DNA from: Atopsyche davidsoni
Taxonomy: Eukaryota; Arthropoda; Insecta; Trichoptera; Hydrobiosidae
Length of the DNA stretch: 64,000 bases
Assembly (NCBI GenBank): GCA_022113835.1
Contig: JAILWY010000012.1
Location: 15,934,001-15,998,000 of the forward strand
Direction of reading: 5' to 3'
Shown here: positions 1 through 13,079 of the stretch, piece by piece
How the letters are laid out: every line of letters begins with the position of its first letter
Position numbering within the stretch: position 1 is the stretch's first letter
Translations under genes and position numbers: made by a program
The notes under the pieces: model-generated
What the model was told of the DNA's origin: nothing
Database searches by the model: none
Seen by the model: only the letters and a program-made list of their open reading frames with translations

Positions 1-3000
1 TTGGCATCCACTGCATACTTAATGTCCTTTTTACAGCTTTGAAAACAAATTACCTCAAAGTATTCTATCTTAATCGTTTTTAATCATCTAGGCAACATTC
101 ATTTTCTATTTACTTTAAAGCCTTTAATTACTTTCTCTAATCATTCCATAATCTTCGAATAGCCGTTATTTTACTCTCCCATTCCACCCTTCCACTGCTC
201 AATAATATATCACGCTGCTGTTTTAGCTTAATTGTTTTAAATAATTTGGAAATTCTTTTAGCATTCCAAGCTGAATTCTTGAATTCTTACAGCTTAATAT
301 TTTAATTTTACGGAGTAAATATTTGTTTCAAAATCAATTATTTACTAAAAATAGCTTTTATTTTGGTTCAGTTATTTTTGATTCATCGTTACAACAACAG
401 CATTGCTTATTGTGGGGCTTAAAAAATTATATAAATGTTTATTTTAGGTGATAAGAAGGGTTGTGAAGTACCACCTGCGTAAAATGATTCTAATAATATT
501 TCGAGTTTACAAAATTAAGACAAACAGGATTAAAACAAGATATTATTTATTTTAAAACACAAATAATTATTTAATTTTTTTTTAATTAGATATTTAGTAC
601 ATTTAAAAGCTTAATGGTTTTTATACATTTTGCGTATAGCGCTTTGCCATGCCTCGAATAGTAATCTCCTAGACGTTCGGCTTTTAATATTTGTAAATAT
701 ATATATTTTTTTTTATTTAAGTAAAACAACAACTCGCTTAATGATATGGGTGAGAGTTTAAAAGAAAAATGGGGTAGCATTAACACAAGCAGGCCGGCGC
801 TGCAGCAGGAGTGTAGCCAGTTAATTAAAATTTCTAAACTCGACGTACACCACTTCCAGCATTCTTGCGTTGATAATATCCGCCGACAAAATGGCCGACC
901 CAGATGCTTATAATATTAGGTAATGTGCTCCCTTCTTGCTCAGTGCAAACAATATCACGCAATTTCAAATACGACAATCTGCGGGAGCGAAATTCACCGG
1001 AGCGCCGTGATTAGGCTCGCCGACCAGGTCGAGTGAAATGACACGGCGCCGAAGTGATTGGGCACAAAGTGATGTGGCTCGTTTTCCCTAATTGTTTTTA
1101 TATTTATGAATTTTATTATTAATTATATCGTTGATGAGTTTGGTTGAAATAAAAAGTATAAAAAAAGAACTCGATTGCATTTGGGATTTGAGATAGAAAT
1201 GAATCATATAAATTGCTTTTTGACTTTGTATTATTTCGTTTTTTATAATCTGAAAATGTCTCAAGCTTCAATAATACTATAAATAGTATTATTATTTATT
1301 TTTTAATCTATTGTTTTTTTATATAAACGAAATGAAATCTAATAATATATATTTTTTAATTGTTCTTGGCTGATCGACATTCAAAAAAGACACGTACTAA
1401 AAAAATACTCACTGTGACTCAAACATTCACGTAGATGAATCCATAAAGTTTCTTACCTGCAACAAGAAAGATAAATCTTATTAATACAAAACATATAAAA
1501 CAGGTTTCAATATTACCTACAAGATTTATTTTTAATAACTAAATTTTCTAGCCGCTTTTTAAGTCATTACAATAGATTTTTTTTAAATATTAGTGGATTG
1601 TTAGAATATAAATTTCGATACATGATTTGTGATGAAAGGTTTTTAATATGTTTTTAATGATAAAAAATCATTTTAATAATCAAAATAGAAGTAGCAGTTT
1701 AAAAGCTTTATTATAAATACGATTTTGTAAATTATGTAGTATTTGACAATAAATAAAGTAAATAATCACCAATATTTACTTGTACATGAATTATTATATA
1801 ATTTGCTTATTTTTGTCAAGAAAAAACTTATCGTAAAACCTTGTAATTCTGAGTAAGCAATATACTGAAATCTACCCCAAATCGTTTTTTTTAAGGCAAG
1901 TAACTTACCCCAAACTGTCCGAGTCCGTATTATTCGCGGCCTCAAGTCGAATTCACGTCTTAATCGAATTTTTGATAATACCTTTATCCGAGTCTATTTC
2001 TGGCCGTCCAGCGAAGGCGGGGCTGCAGAACAATCAAACATTTTTGCTCTATTTATAAGTCGGCTTTGCCAGGCGCTCTTCGGATTTACGTGATCGTTTT
2101 AACTTGTGAGCAAGAATTGGAGGAATCCGCCACGGACTGAGGGAGCGTAATCTTTAAGTAATGTAGCTTTGTAGTCCTCAAATACGTCGCTTTGCTACCA
2201 AATCGAAGATTTCCTCTAAGAGATTCTGCAATAAGTCGATCGTTCATAATTGATGGGCTTTGGATGAGCTTAACTTCTGGTGGACTTTAAACAGACATAA
2301 ATATCAGTATGAACTTTCAGTATAAATATTTTATTATTTGGAGTTTTCTTTTATTAAAAATCAAATCAAAATGTTGACGGCCTTTGCAACTCAATATCTG
2401 CATAATCGGTTTGGGAACTTATAGACCTGTATTTACCGAACTATTTTACAATTTAAACGTTTCTATCAACAGTATTTTGTTTGGGAAATTTCGCCAATTC
2501 AACTTTGCCTCGGTTGCTATAATTACGCAAACCTCCATACTCATTTCGGTTCCATAATATGAGTGACTGCTCTACTAACAACAACACAGCCCTCGCATGT
2601 CCGTGCACTAGTGAGAGTATTTATATCCCAGACCTTGCCCGTGAAATTTCAGTAAATTGTGAAGCTTTATCATACACCATAATTGAATGATTTTCAGGTC
2701 ATAAAATGAAAATAATGACATAATTTATTTATTCCATTACCAACACATACTTTTTCATATTTCAAACGTATTTTCATTACATCAAACTCGTCATAATAAT
2801 TGACGTATTATTTTATAGTTTTTAATGGATCATACAAAAAAGAAACTATAGACACTAACCAGTACATATATCAATCTTTCAACGTATACTTTAAAATGCT
2901 TCGTAGATTTTGGTAGACCATGATAGAGAGCCATGATATAACAAAACCTTGAAACACCCAAAACCATGATTTTTCAATGTATGTCTTTGTATCCTTAATA

Positions 3001-4319
3001 GACATAGAAAGAATCCATAAATACACTAACTTTTATCTATTTTAAATTGCTGATAGTGTTTTATTAAATATTTCACTACTCTGGTATAATCAGATCTCGC
3101 AGATTTTGGTAACATTTAACAAACTACGTAAAAAATGAGTGATCTATAAGAAGCATATAGATCATCGGCATTGCACACAAAATTACATCATGGAAAATAT
3201 TCTGTCGATTTATATAATAACTTTACTAATGTGATGACTGTACAACTAAGTGGATTAAAATAATACTTTTATATCAGTTTTGATATTTTTGTTTTAAGTA
3301 CCTAAAATATTTATAACTTATAAGACTTCAAAGTACAGGTGTCAAAAACTCGATGGAAGAATTCTACGTTAAATCGTCAAATTAAATTAAAATAAATCTT
3401 TTAAGCCAATAACCCCGTTACCGTCACCACTACCTCTAAGTAGATTGCTCAGTGCTATAAGGGCGCCCGTACAACCCCCAGGGATGATAAAGCCTATATT
3501 ATGCAATGCTCGGTTCTTGCTCGTTTATGTTCATGGTTAACTGTGAACACTTGCTTTAAAATGCTTTGGTGAACTATGAATTCTGTGACGTGTTCCAGGT
3601 ATAATTATTTGTTTATGAAATGTTGTTCATAACGCCGTTGTTCTGAGTAATTAGTAAATAAACATTTAAACAAAGTTTTCTTGAATATTTTAACAGCCAG
3701 AAGTTCAAACCCCAAAATTCAGGAATGAGAGGAGAAATGCAGAAATCGTGATTTCGCGGTTCGTTATTAAACTACTTTACTAGCTGAATATTACAAAAAG
3801 ATATTCAGATTATTATAGTCAACAGTCAATAGTAACAATTTATATCACAAGCAAAAAAAAAACAATTTTTCCGTTTTCATATGAAATGAAAACTCCATTT
3901 CCATGGCATTCAATATTATACACGGAAATAGTGGAAGCCCATTAACGTGTTTTGTAATTGTTTCCGAGCCAAGTATTAATTTTATTAAAACTACTCAAAT
4001 GGCTAAAGATCTCAAGATCCTCGAGACTATTTTTATTTATAATTCTCCATATTTAAACAACAAATATAAATAGCTAAATGACTGGTTACGGTCATTTGTA
4101 TTATAATTGGAAGAAGTAATTCTTCAATCGGAAGGAAACGAAAGCGCACACAAACAATTTTTTTTGTAATTACTAACAATTTGGTTGCTCAGATTTATCG
4201 TTTAAAATCTCAAGACATTCAATCTGTAGAATATAAAAAAATTGGACGCGTCTTCTTTCAATACAATAGACAAGGATAAAAACAAAAACACAAGCAAAAA
4301 ATCTGACAGGTCATCAGAA
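1..4319. other. AT-rich noncoding DNA
   Basis: No reading frame here resembles a known protein and none combines coding character with splice signals. Two short GC-richer islets stand out, near 960-1080 and 1920-2060, and could be regulatory. Otherwise I see only AT-rich sequence with short homopolymer runs. Confidence 0.55.
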
Positions 4320-4510
4320 CTCAGGATGCGCAGAGGGAAACCTGGATTACTGAAATCCTCCCCCGGGGCTCGGACAAGGGCAGCAAAGGAAGGAAGGGCG
4401 GTGACGTTAAGTAGGAAGGAGTTGGCGGCTCCCCCTAAAAGGATTCCGACGTCCTGCGTCAGCTTAACCAATCACCGATCGCCAGCCCGCTGCCGTGCCT
4501 GCCATTTACT
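4320..4510. other. GC-rich noncoding islet
   Basis: About 190 bases of GC-rich sequence sit in an AT-rich background. Both strands have short open frames here, but neither translation resembles a known family or has a plausible splice structure. It is one of a series of similar islets in the left 42 kb and may be a conserved regulatory element; that is inference from composition only. Confidence 0.35.
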
Positions 4511-4749
4511 TTCAGAAATAAGTTTGCTGCAGTGTTTACAAAACAAGGTAATCAATATTCACACGTGTAACTATAAAAAAAACCATGAATTTTATTCAAA
4601 ACACAGGTGGGAAAAAATACGAAGCTTTTTTAATCATAATATGAAGATACGTTATTTTATATCATCAGTTAATAGATATTACTAATATGATAAGGCACAT
4701 TAGTTCATACATAGAAGATGATTAAAGAAACTCTCAGAAATATGTCATC

Positions 4750-4825
4750 GTGATTTGTGTGGGATTTGAACCCACAACCCTTGGCTTACATGGCCGGTGT
4801 ACTAAATTTTGTACTAACGAATCAC
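4750..4825 (-). pseudogene. tRNA-like sequence, left arm
   Basis: On the minus strand this reads as a tRNA-like cloverleaf. The acceptor strand GTGATTC faces AAATCAC, and the T arm has loop TTCAAAT. The anticodon region resembles tRNA-Thr (TGT), with sequence CCGGCCATGTAAGCC, but the usual U33 is lost. The D-arm region is altered. It is a repeat component rather than a working tRNA gene. Confidence 0.55.
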
Positions 4826-4966
4826 TTCCGTTTATCGAGAATTTTTAACAATCATACTCTACATATGAACCAATGTGCCCAGGCCACACATTACTAAATA
4901 TTGATTGACCTGGGCACATTGGTTCATATGTAGAGTATGATTGTTAAAAATTCTCGATAAACGGAA

Positions 4967-5042
4967 GTGATTCGTTAGTATAAGGGTTAGTACACCGGGC
5001 ATGAAAGCTAGGGGATGTGGATTCAAATCCCACACAAATCAC
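4967..5042 (+). pseudogene. tRNA-like sequence, right arm
   Basis: This is the mirror copy of the left-arm tRNA-like sequence. Six of seven acceptor pairs form, and the T stem is GTGGA/CCCAC with one mismatch around TTCAAAT. The anticodon arm is changed further, with GGGCATGAAAGC. The internal B-box-like GATTCAAATCC could still bind TFIIIC, but the anticodon arm argues against a functional tRNA. Confidence 0.55.
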
Positions 5043-5399
5043 GATGATATTTTTTTAAGAGTTTCTTTAATCATCTTCTATGTATGAACTAATGTGCATA
5101 ATCATATTAGTAATAATATAATAAACCCGTAATGGGTAATAAATACGCATCTGATTGACGTCCAATCCAAAAATAGACATACGTAGTTAATAGATACATG
5201 ATTATTTTCTATTCAAAACTTTTCTGTGTAAAGTGTCTTCGTGTTGGATAATTTTGAACACAGTGCAAGTGTTATTCCACAAAAAGGACAACCTTTAAGA
5301 AATGATAACGACTTTGACTGCGCTCAAACTTGGAGTAGTCTCTTCAAGTGCTAGCGCGTTATTAATAACAGAGCGACTATATACAGTGTGATGCTAAAC

Positions 5400-5560
5400 T
5401 GCGTTGTCGCCCGGGCCTGCGAGTCAATGCACGGAGTATTTAACTTGCAGCGCAAGTTCGCCCGAGACTCGCGGCACTTCGAAGTCCAAGATGGCTCGTC
5501 GCAACTTGGAAGATGACGAACGGTGTCGGAACTTTGCAAAGTGTGTGCAAGGCATTTTCT
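5400..5560. other. GC-rich noncoding islet
   Basis: This GC-rich block has overlapping short open frames on both strands. The plus-frame peptide starting MARRNLEDDERC is too short and unrecognisable to call a gene. It is a candidate regulatory element or short untranslated exon. Confidence 0.3.
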
Positions 5561-5699
5561 CGCTGCTAGCTCTACACAAATACACGACAGGAGACGTAAA
5601 CTTATTTCAAACACGTAACTATCCGCATCAACCAATTATTGATATTATACGAGTATATTTCATAAATCCGTATTGCTTTATAATGTATTAGATTTATTT

Positions 5700-7925
5700 T
5701 AATGTGCTCATTGTGAATAATGTGTTAGTTAGAGTCAAGCTACGCGTTGGCTAAACAATTATGAATAGATTTTTTTTTTTAACATGAGTTTTCTAACAGC
5801 CTTTTAGTCTTTAGATTATAACTTTTAAGTAATGTTTCTTTACTACCACGAGTAAAAATAATCATAATTTATGAGATACGTTCTAACACAATGTATTCTG
5901 GAGTTGAGATCACACTTAAGAATAGTCCTAAGTATTGTCACCTGCCACTGAATCCCATTCTAAGTATCTAGGAATCAACATCAAAGAAGTTCAGCGCTCC
6001 CCTTCTGGACGTCACTCGGTGTGGATATTGTTTGCTATTTCTGTTTTCTTTGTGCAGATTTGTTTATGCGTTGGGTTTCATACTGGTCCGATATAACGAG
6101 GCTTGAAGAAAATCTCTTATAACTAACGACCTCTCGTCCTAGCTCTTAGGCGGCCCTCTGTCAGTCCAAACCTCTTCTAGAGGTCGTTTCAATATGTGTT
6201 GTGATCAAAAGTATCCTAAAATGGACGATCGGACTTTTTGAAAATAGTCACATCATTTTAATATGCCAAATATAATTAATTAACATTATAGAAATAATAA
6301 ACATTTTTTTGACGCTTCGACAAATTCATATTTTCAAATATCCATTATATAAGAGCAGTCGTTTTTTTTTCGTAACTTTCTGCAGCCTTTCAAGAACGTT
6401 ACTGTCAAAAAATTGAACTGTCTTAACTTAGAGATATTTTAAATTGATTATAAATCCAATTGAAATGTGTGATGGAGTGACATTTCACAACTTGACACAA
6501 CAAAAAGAATTTGATTTCAGTTTTACGAGCGACGGCCCGTTGAGAGTTGACAGATGCAATACGTGTTTATAAAACTCCTATGCCAAAGATTGATTTATCA
6601 AAAATACTGACGAAGCTAAAAGATTGTTATTTCTGTAAGGTCTGAAAAGTGCCTAAAATATATTTTTAAATTGCCTCTTTTTTAATTGACCCACTTTTAG
6701 CAATTCACGTGGCAGAAAAATTGATGCAGAGAAGAATTTTTTTACTCAAAATGTTAAACCGTATGTTAGTTTGAGGAGACTTAATGTTCAGTAATATTTT
6801 ACACGGTAGAAACAACCCTTTTTCAACAGTTTCCATAATTAATATTTCATGGTACTAACATTAACAAAAATTGAATGCTCCGATATATCATTTTACGAGA
6901 AATATTTAGCATTTAACAATAGTCAGTTCCAAACCTTTTCGTTGTAATTTTTTTGATTCAGTGAAAATCAAAAAGTCTAGTTCGAGCGTGGGATCTGTGT
7001 TATTCTTGAGAACCTCAATTTTTATTGTAAGTTTCCCGAAAACTTTACAAAGCTCAGAAGCTGAATTTCAAAAAAGTTCTCACACGAAACTTACAATTCA
7101 TTCATTCCTCCGCCGAGTTCGCAAGCGAAATATTTGCCTCGAGAACCGCGAGAAGTTCGTATCCGAAATGCCTAAAACAACAAGTGAAATAAAAAGTTTA
7201 ATTAGCAAACGAAGAGCCGGCAAATCCACGCTTCACGCAACAGTTCATCAAACACAATGAATAAAAAATGAGAAGAACTTTTCGCAAAAAATTAACAAGA
7301 CGGTAATTTTTTTACGTTCTTTTTTTTTAATTAGCAGATACACGCGCAACCATTAAAGGGATTCTAAAGAGAGCTCCAGTTTCTTGTATTTTAAATGAGT
7401 ATCCGCGAGTATATTCACAAGGAATATAATTAACCATAGCAAAATACAAACGTGAAATTAAAAGAAAATTTAAATGGAATTGTGTTTTTATGCTTTTTGG
7501 ATAAACGATAGCATTCAAGCTAAGATGACTTAAAAAAAATATTTTTTCTTAAATATATTCGACACTTGCCTTTGTTGTGTGTAGAAAAAATATGTTTACT
7601 CGAATGATTTCCCATTATTTTTAACCATGAGAATTTTTTATTGAATTAATAAATCCGCAAGCTTTTTTATACAAGAAAAGAACGCAAATTTAACATATCA
7701 TATTTGGTGTATTCCAAGACTTCCCAAGAAATATATTATTTATTAAAATTATTCAACGCAGTTTTTAATAAATATCATTTTACTGTGAAATATGTGTATT
7801 TTAGTGCAATTCCCTCAACGTCTTAATGAAGCCGTAATGACAGTGTTTATGTTTTCTGAATATGCATTGAGTATCAAAGTTGACTACAAAGATGATTACT
7901 AGCATTAATTGAAAATAAATTGCCT
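5700..7925. other. AT-rich noncoding DNA
   Basis: No gene or recognisable repeat is visible. A slightly GC-richer patch lies near 7080-7220, within an open frame that has no recognisable family. Confidence 0.5.
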
Positions 7926-7929
7926 TGTT

Positions 7930-8040
7930 GGCTTGCTGATTAGACTGCTGATCGAGAGACCCCCGGTTCAATCTCCGCCCTAGCTGTTCAATCCCAGACA
8001 GAAGTAATAAGCTTCACGCCTGTTTAGTCTAGTCAAAGAC
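7930..8040 (+). repeat. tRNA-derived SINE fragment (probable)
   Basis: The sequence CGGTTCAATCTCC fits a polymerase III B box. It is preceded at about the right distance by a tRNA-like GGCTTGCTGATTAGAC segment. The copy looks truncated, and no poly-A tail or target-site duplication is obvious. Confidence 0.45.
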
Positions 8041-10370
8041 GATTCATATTATCAATTCACGAGTCAATACTATGCGTTAAACCAAAAAAAAATACCACTA
8101 GTCAAACTAAAAGAGAAGTCGATAATGAAGACAAAAAATACAAAAAAATACTATCTCTTTTTTATGTGCGTATTGAAACATTCACTAAGAAGTAATAGCT
8201 GTCAACCTTTAGGCACCATCTGAATTCCACCAACACTTTATCCGAACTCGGCGACGAGGTTTGCGGTGATCTCGAATATATTTGTACGAAAAAATAGTAG
8301 CGGAAATTTTTACATATTTTGACACTAAAAACACAGCAAAGTAAAATAAAAAAGCACGCACAAAGGAACGCAGCAATGGAGTCGCTCCTCCGAGCACATT
8401 AGTTCACCGAGTCAATGCGAGACTATCGGACCATCGGCCTGCTTTTTTCCTGTTTTCACTTATTTTTTTGGCCTTCTGGGGGTCTGACCCAGTTGGGTAT
8501 CCTTGCTGTGGATCCTTCCCGTTATTTGCGTGAGAAGAGCATTGTAAAGCACGCAATGATGACCTATTTTTGTAAATGTGATACATTACTAAGGATACAA
8601 AACAAAATGAAAACCGTCGGTCTATCAAATAATCTCGAGTTGATAAATATGAAGAGTCAAATGGCTAGAGAATAACAGATATATGTTTTGTGTTTAGTTC
8701 TAAGCCTTCAATTCAATGTGTATCACACAGATTCTCAGGAAAATAATAGTAACTTGAGAATAGTCAATATAATATATTCAATTAAATCGAATTTGTATTG
8801 ATACTTAAATAATGACGGGTTGATTACCAAACTCGCTTTGGCATAAAAAACCAAACTACGCAATGCTTTCATTCTTAAAAAATTCTTCAACTTATATTTT
8901 ATAGAAAAAAAAAACAAATCAACGTGTAAATGGAGTACAGTTCTGAAAGTCCTATAAAAGTTCTCCGAGACGACTGCTTGCATAATACGGAAACAGTATC
9001 AAATATATGAAGAAATGCCGAACTGGATATGGATTGAATGAAGATACCATTTGGCTTATTGGGTCCGTTCTGGTTCTGTAGCGTCTCACTTAGTCAAGAA
9101 CTTCCTCGGGTTTTTAACGTAACATAACCTTTATTTAAAAAAAAACACTTTTAGATACAGGTTTATTGATGATTTTCGGGTAATAGAAGAAACTTGACAA
9201 ACCACAACTATTGTATTTATACCCGCATGCAAAAATATATATATATATGATCTTCATTAAGATTTCCTGAATTTAAAAGTCCATCTTGTCAATTTGCATC
9301 TCAATATATAATATAATTATATTCAATATTTTATTATGTATTGAATTCTCCATTAATGAACAAAAAAATATAGTTTTTAGAGAGTGGGAAAAGGTGTGAT
9401 GTTACTTAAAAAATAACGTGTATTCAAATATGAAAAGATTAACCCGATAAGATGCTTTTCTCATTCAGAGAATGTGAGTCGAGGTTGCCTGCACATGAGA
9501 GTGAAACATCAAAAGTCTGCATGGGGTGGGAAGGGGTGGTGGATAATATTTTAACGTTGAAGTATAAGGGTGTGTACATCATCTATCTGCAGTAAACAAT
9601 GTCTTAACCCTGCGCCACTAAATCCATCAGACGAACGGCCTTCCCAAGATGAAAGCGATTTTAGGGTTTGAAATGTGAGGCATCTTTGTATTTCAACAGG
9701 ACCGCACTCAAAATTGACGTTAAAATGTCATTTTTTAAAAATGTTTGATTCATTATGAAAAGTACTGATTTATAAATATTAACTTGTTAAAATTGATGTT
9801 AAACAACATTACCTAACCTCTAGTAAAAATATTTGACTTAAATACTCAAAAATACCATTCAAAATTAGATGATTCATTTTTTTTGGATTAGTTACATTAT
9901 TGAAATCAACAATTATAAAATAATCAATTTTATAATTTTGATAGTCAAATGTAATATCCATATATCGATACGTAAATATAAATGCATAAAAATTATATAG
10001 ATTGTCATTCCAGTCCGACCCTGGGGCAGCGCTTACGAAAACGTCAAGTTCTACAGAGAATGTGATAAATTCCCTACACAAAATGGTTCCTTCTTTTAGA
10101 TCTTACTTATAACAACAAGAAAGCAAAAAACAACTTTTTATCTGGTGATACACAAAAAAATAAATCGCCCGCCGCGTACAAAAAAATAAGCCCATGTCAT
10201 ATTATTTATTGCAAAACTGTTCTTCGATAGAGATAATCAATACATTTCTTCTTATCACTTTTCTAATAACCATCTCTGCTTCTCAAGTTCTGCGTTCGCC
10301 ATCGTTCATCTGAATAAACTGGATCGCATCACGCACCTTGCTCATTTGGCAAGATACTTACAACATGTGT

Positions 10371-10425
10371 TTATATATATAGTATATAAATATATATATT
10401 TATATATATATATATATATATATAT
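10371..10425. repeat. AT dinucleotide microsatellite
   Basis: An imperfect (TA)n tract of about 55 bases, interrupted by short GTA and AAA units. Confidence 0.9.
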
Positions 10426-10769
10426 TGCAATAACAATATTTCATGACAAAACTGACCTTAGCTAAATAACGTAAATTTTAGATTTTCTTTTAGGATATGA
10501 ATATATTTATAGGCAATGGTCTAACCGCATAGTATCACGTATTAAATAACATATTGATAAAGCGATTAAAGCTGTATCGGTATTAAATAACCGGTGGGTA
10601 GTTTCCGGAGTGGAATCTACGAAATGTTCGCTGGCGAGCCGCCGTACCGGATATTGAGGAAGCATCTCGATCTCAAGCGATTCCTTTTTCGCTTGCAACA
10701 TGACTTATATATTTTCAGTAAGCTTAGACTCATTTGAGTCTTGCACAGAATGCGCAAAGAATGAGAACT

Positions 10770-10965
10770 CCTGACGATGGAAAAAAAGCGTAAGGTCTCG
10801 TATTTTTCGAACCAATAAATATAGCATATTACAGTTGATTGCCCAAGGCATATCAAAGGAATAATGGGCAATAGTTGTAGGTTGGAGATATGGCCGAATT
10901 AGTGATTTTCGATGTAATGGTCACCAACCTCCTGCGAGGAGAATCACCAGAAGAAGAAGAAATAA
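10770..10965 (+). pseudogene. Decayed non-LTR retrotransposon (reverse transcriptase 3' end)
   Basis: Around the shared motif ATGGTCACCAACCTCCT the sequence is homologous to the better preserved copy at 56.2-56.5 kb. The translated fragment contains stops and frameshifts, but its WSPTSCEEN stretch matches WSPTSYEEN in the other copy. It represents the C-terminal tail of a LINE-type reverse transcriptase and is non-functional. Confidence 0.5.
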
Positions 10966-11389
10966 GCTTAGGTGTTATTTAGACTGTTTGTTTTTTTTTT
11001 TAAACTGAATCGAAATGAAATTTTAATAATTAGATTCATGTTTTAATCCAAAAAATATTTTTAAAATATCCTGAAGTAAGTATAAACTGTTCATCATAAT
11101 GCGTACATGTGATGTGCAGTCAATTCAAATAAGAAATCATTGTTTTAGGCCAAAAATCTTTAATTTTCCGGCCAATCTGTTTTCAATGTAGTCTTGATAG
11201 TCTTTATACTAAATATATAATCTTCAACCACCTAAAGGGAATTCTCCTTGCTTACATAATGCAGTGTATCGTATTTGTTTCTCACATTTGCCACAAATTC
11301 ATTTTTTTTGCTCTGCGCAGAATTATATTCTCTTTTTGCTTCTTAAGAGCAATTTAATCTGCTTCTTTTAAATTTCTCGTCTCTGATCT

Positions 11390-11575
11390 TCCAATACCCT
11401 CGTCTCCGGTATTCCTCTTTGGCTCATATTCTTCATCTCCTCTCCCGGCGCTCGGAGCTCGCGGCCGGCGTCCTCGCCAGTGGGCCGGGAAATTAATCGA
11501 ATGACAGTTAATCGAAAATAATTCACTGAAGGGTAGCATCGATGGCGGATCACAGTACAACCTCCTGTCACTTTG
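11390..11575. other. GC-rich noncoding islet
   Basis: A block centred on CGGAGCTCGCGGCCGGCG is followed by two ATTAATCGA/GTTAATCGA motifs that look like homeodomain-type sites. Open frames here have no recognisable product. It is a candidate conserved regulatory element. Confidence 0.35.
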
Positions 11576-12583
11576 ATAAAAATTACTTTAATTACTTTTT
11601 TTTCAGCCTCATAACGTAATTATAAAAAAAAACGAAATTAAATTGGTATTTTTATAAATAAATTACACTGTATAACTATAGTAGAGTAGTGATTAAAACG
11701 TTTATTATTTTTTGATATTATTTAAAAAATATTTCATGTGATATAAACTAGTTTAATTTTACAATATTTACATGAGTATACAAATATATTTTGAGTAAAA
11801 AATTATTTTCCATATATATTTTAGTACGAAAAAAAGGTTACATTAGTATATCCATGCTTCAGATAAACTTTCGTTCGATGAATTATACTTCGACAAATTT
11901 GCTTTTCGATTAACTCCCATTGTAAGTTTTCATCGATCTCGTCGACAATGCTTCTTCTGCCCATTGTTCAAAAAATATACGAAATGCCTTTAATCGTTCC
12001 GCTTTATCATATTATCTATAGTACACACTTCCTGAGGGCGAATGTCGCTCAGAGTAATGGACCTCCATACACGGCCCGTGCCTCATAAACGGCAAATCAT
12101 TTGGAGTAGATTTATTATCGGACGAGTCCATTGTGAACAAGAATACTGCTCTGTGTTTAACCAAATATTATACAGGCATTATATTTTTGTAATATTCTCA
12201 CCAGTGTTGTAAACTGATTATCGGGGGCCAGAGTTATTTTTGAACTATATTTTATAGATATAATGCAAAGTTTATGAGGCGACCTATTTATTATCTGTCA
12301 AGTTCGTTATGGAGGACCTACTGCTCTGTATTTGATTTAAGCATTATAGAGATTTTTTTCAATACTTACCCGTGTATTGTATTATCGAGAGCAAGAGTTA
12401 TATTTAAACTATTAATTACGATTTTTTCAAAATGTATAACAACAAGTAAGTTTATCATTTTTACATTAAAATACTAAAATAAGCTTAAGAAATTCAATAT
12501 TTTTGACAGAGAGTACTTGGTGGAATTCCATTTTAATATTTCTGAGTAAAATACTTGAGTAATTTTCCACATGTTCGTTTATA

Positions 12584-12631
12584 TTTGTGACCGGTTTCGC
12601 CAACCTTTCACGTTGGCATTATCAAACAGAG
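12584..12631 (-). ncRNA. Hammerhead ribozyme-like motif (variant core)
   Basis: Read on the minus strand the order is UUGAUAA, U, helix II GCCAAC/GUUGGC closed by loop GUGAAAG, GAAA, the self-complementary helix III segment ACCGGU, then a GUC cleavage triplet. Helix I is short (UGU/ACA next to the core). The canonical core CUGAUGA is UUGAUAA here, so the C3-G8 pair is replaced by U3-A8. Activity is uncertain. Confidence 0.55.
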
Positions 12632-12699
12632 TGAGATTTTATATAATAATAGGCAATTAGGTAAACAATTGTTAGAGGGAGAGGTTGTTGGAAAGCGAG

Positions 12700-12743
12700 A
12701 GAATGATAATGCCAACGTGAAAGGTTGGCGAAACCGGTCACAA
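12700..12743 (+). ncRNA. Hammerhead ribozyme-like motif, decayed core
   Basis: This is the inverted partner of the minus-strand motif in the same element. Helix II, GAAA and the ACCGGUC segment are intact, but the core reads AUGAUAA, so neither a C3-G8 nor a U3-A8 pair can form. It is probably inactive. Confidence 0.45.
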
Positions 12744-13079
12744 ATAAAAATGAATATGTGGAAAATACCTCAAGTATTTTACTCAAAAATATTAAAATAA
12801 GCTTACTTAAAACTAGCTCACTGTTAAAATAAATATATTTATAATGCATTTAAATTTCATTATATATCAGAACATTAAATATAAATCCAATGTATTAACT
12901 AACGTCGCTGAGATTCTAGCTTATAACAGATATTGTAATTGATTTTTTTTAGGTTTAATTGAAACATTTAAAATTATTTTAAGCGCTTCAATGATTTTCA
13001 TTTCTCTGCTAAAAAAATCTGGAACTTAAAAAAAAATCATTGGGTGAATGAGGAGGAAATAATGAAAAAACGACAAGAC

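Larger units (their letters stand above)
4676..5117. repeat. Large palindrome of two inverted tRNA-like element copies
   Basis: Two arms of about 208 bases (4676-4883 and 4909-5117) are near-perfect inverted repeats around a 25-base spacer. Each arm contains, from the centre outward, a stretch including ATGATTGTTAAAAATTCTCG, a degenerate tRNA-like sequence, the motif AGAGTTTCTTTAATCATCTT and a tail ending near TAATCATATTAGTAATA. The arms differ mainly inside the tRNA-like part and by small indels. The 3' tail continues to about 5190, matching other copies at 21.7 and 31.9 kb. The arrangement is either a fold-back transposon or two SINE-like copies joined head to head. Confidence 0.8.
12489..12805. 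repeat. Penelope-like fold-back repeat with two hammerhead motifs
   Basis: Two inverted arms (about 12,489-12,640 and 12,700-12,800) each carry the sequence GGTTGGCGAAACCGGTCAC and the segment related to TTTTCCACATGTTCG. The arms meet across a spacer containing AATTGTTAGAGGGAGAGG. The element is flanked by the direct repeat TAAAATAAGCTTA (12,475-12,487 and 12,793-12,805), which may include a target-site duplication. The hammerhead fold with helix III ACCGGU is typical of Penelope-like elements, hence the family assignment, which is inference because no reverse transcriptase is present. Confidence 0.65.

Noticed and set aside
4750..5042. Functional tRNA-Thr genes
   Set aside because: The T arm and acceptor are good, but the anticodon arm lacks U33 and pairs badly, the D arm is altered, and the sequence is part of a multi-copy palindromic repeat.
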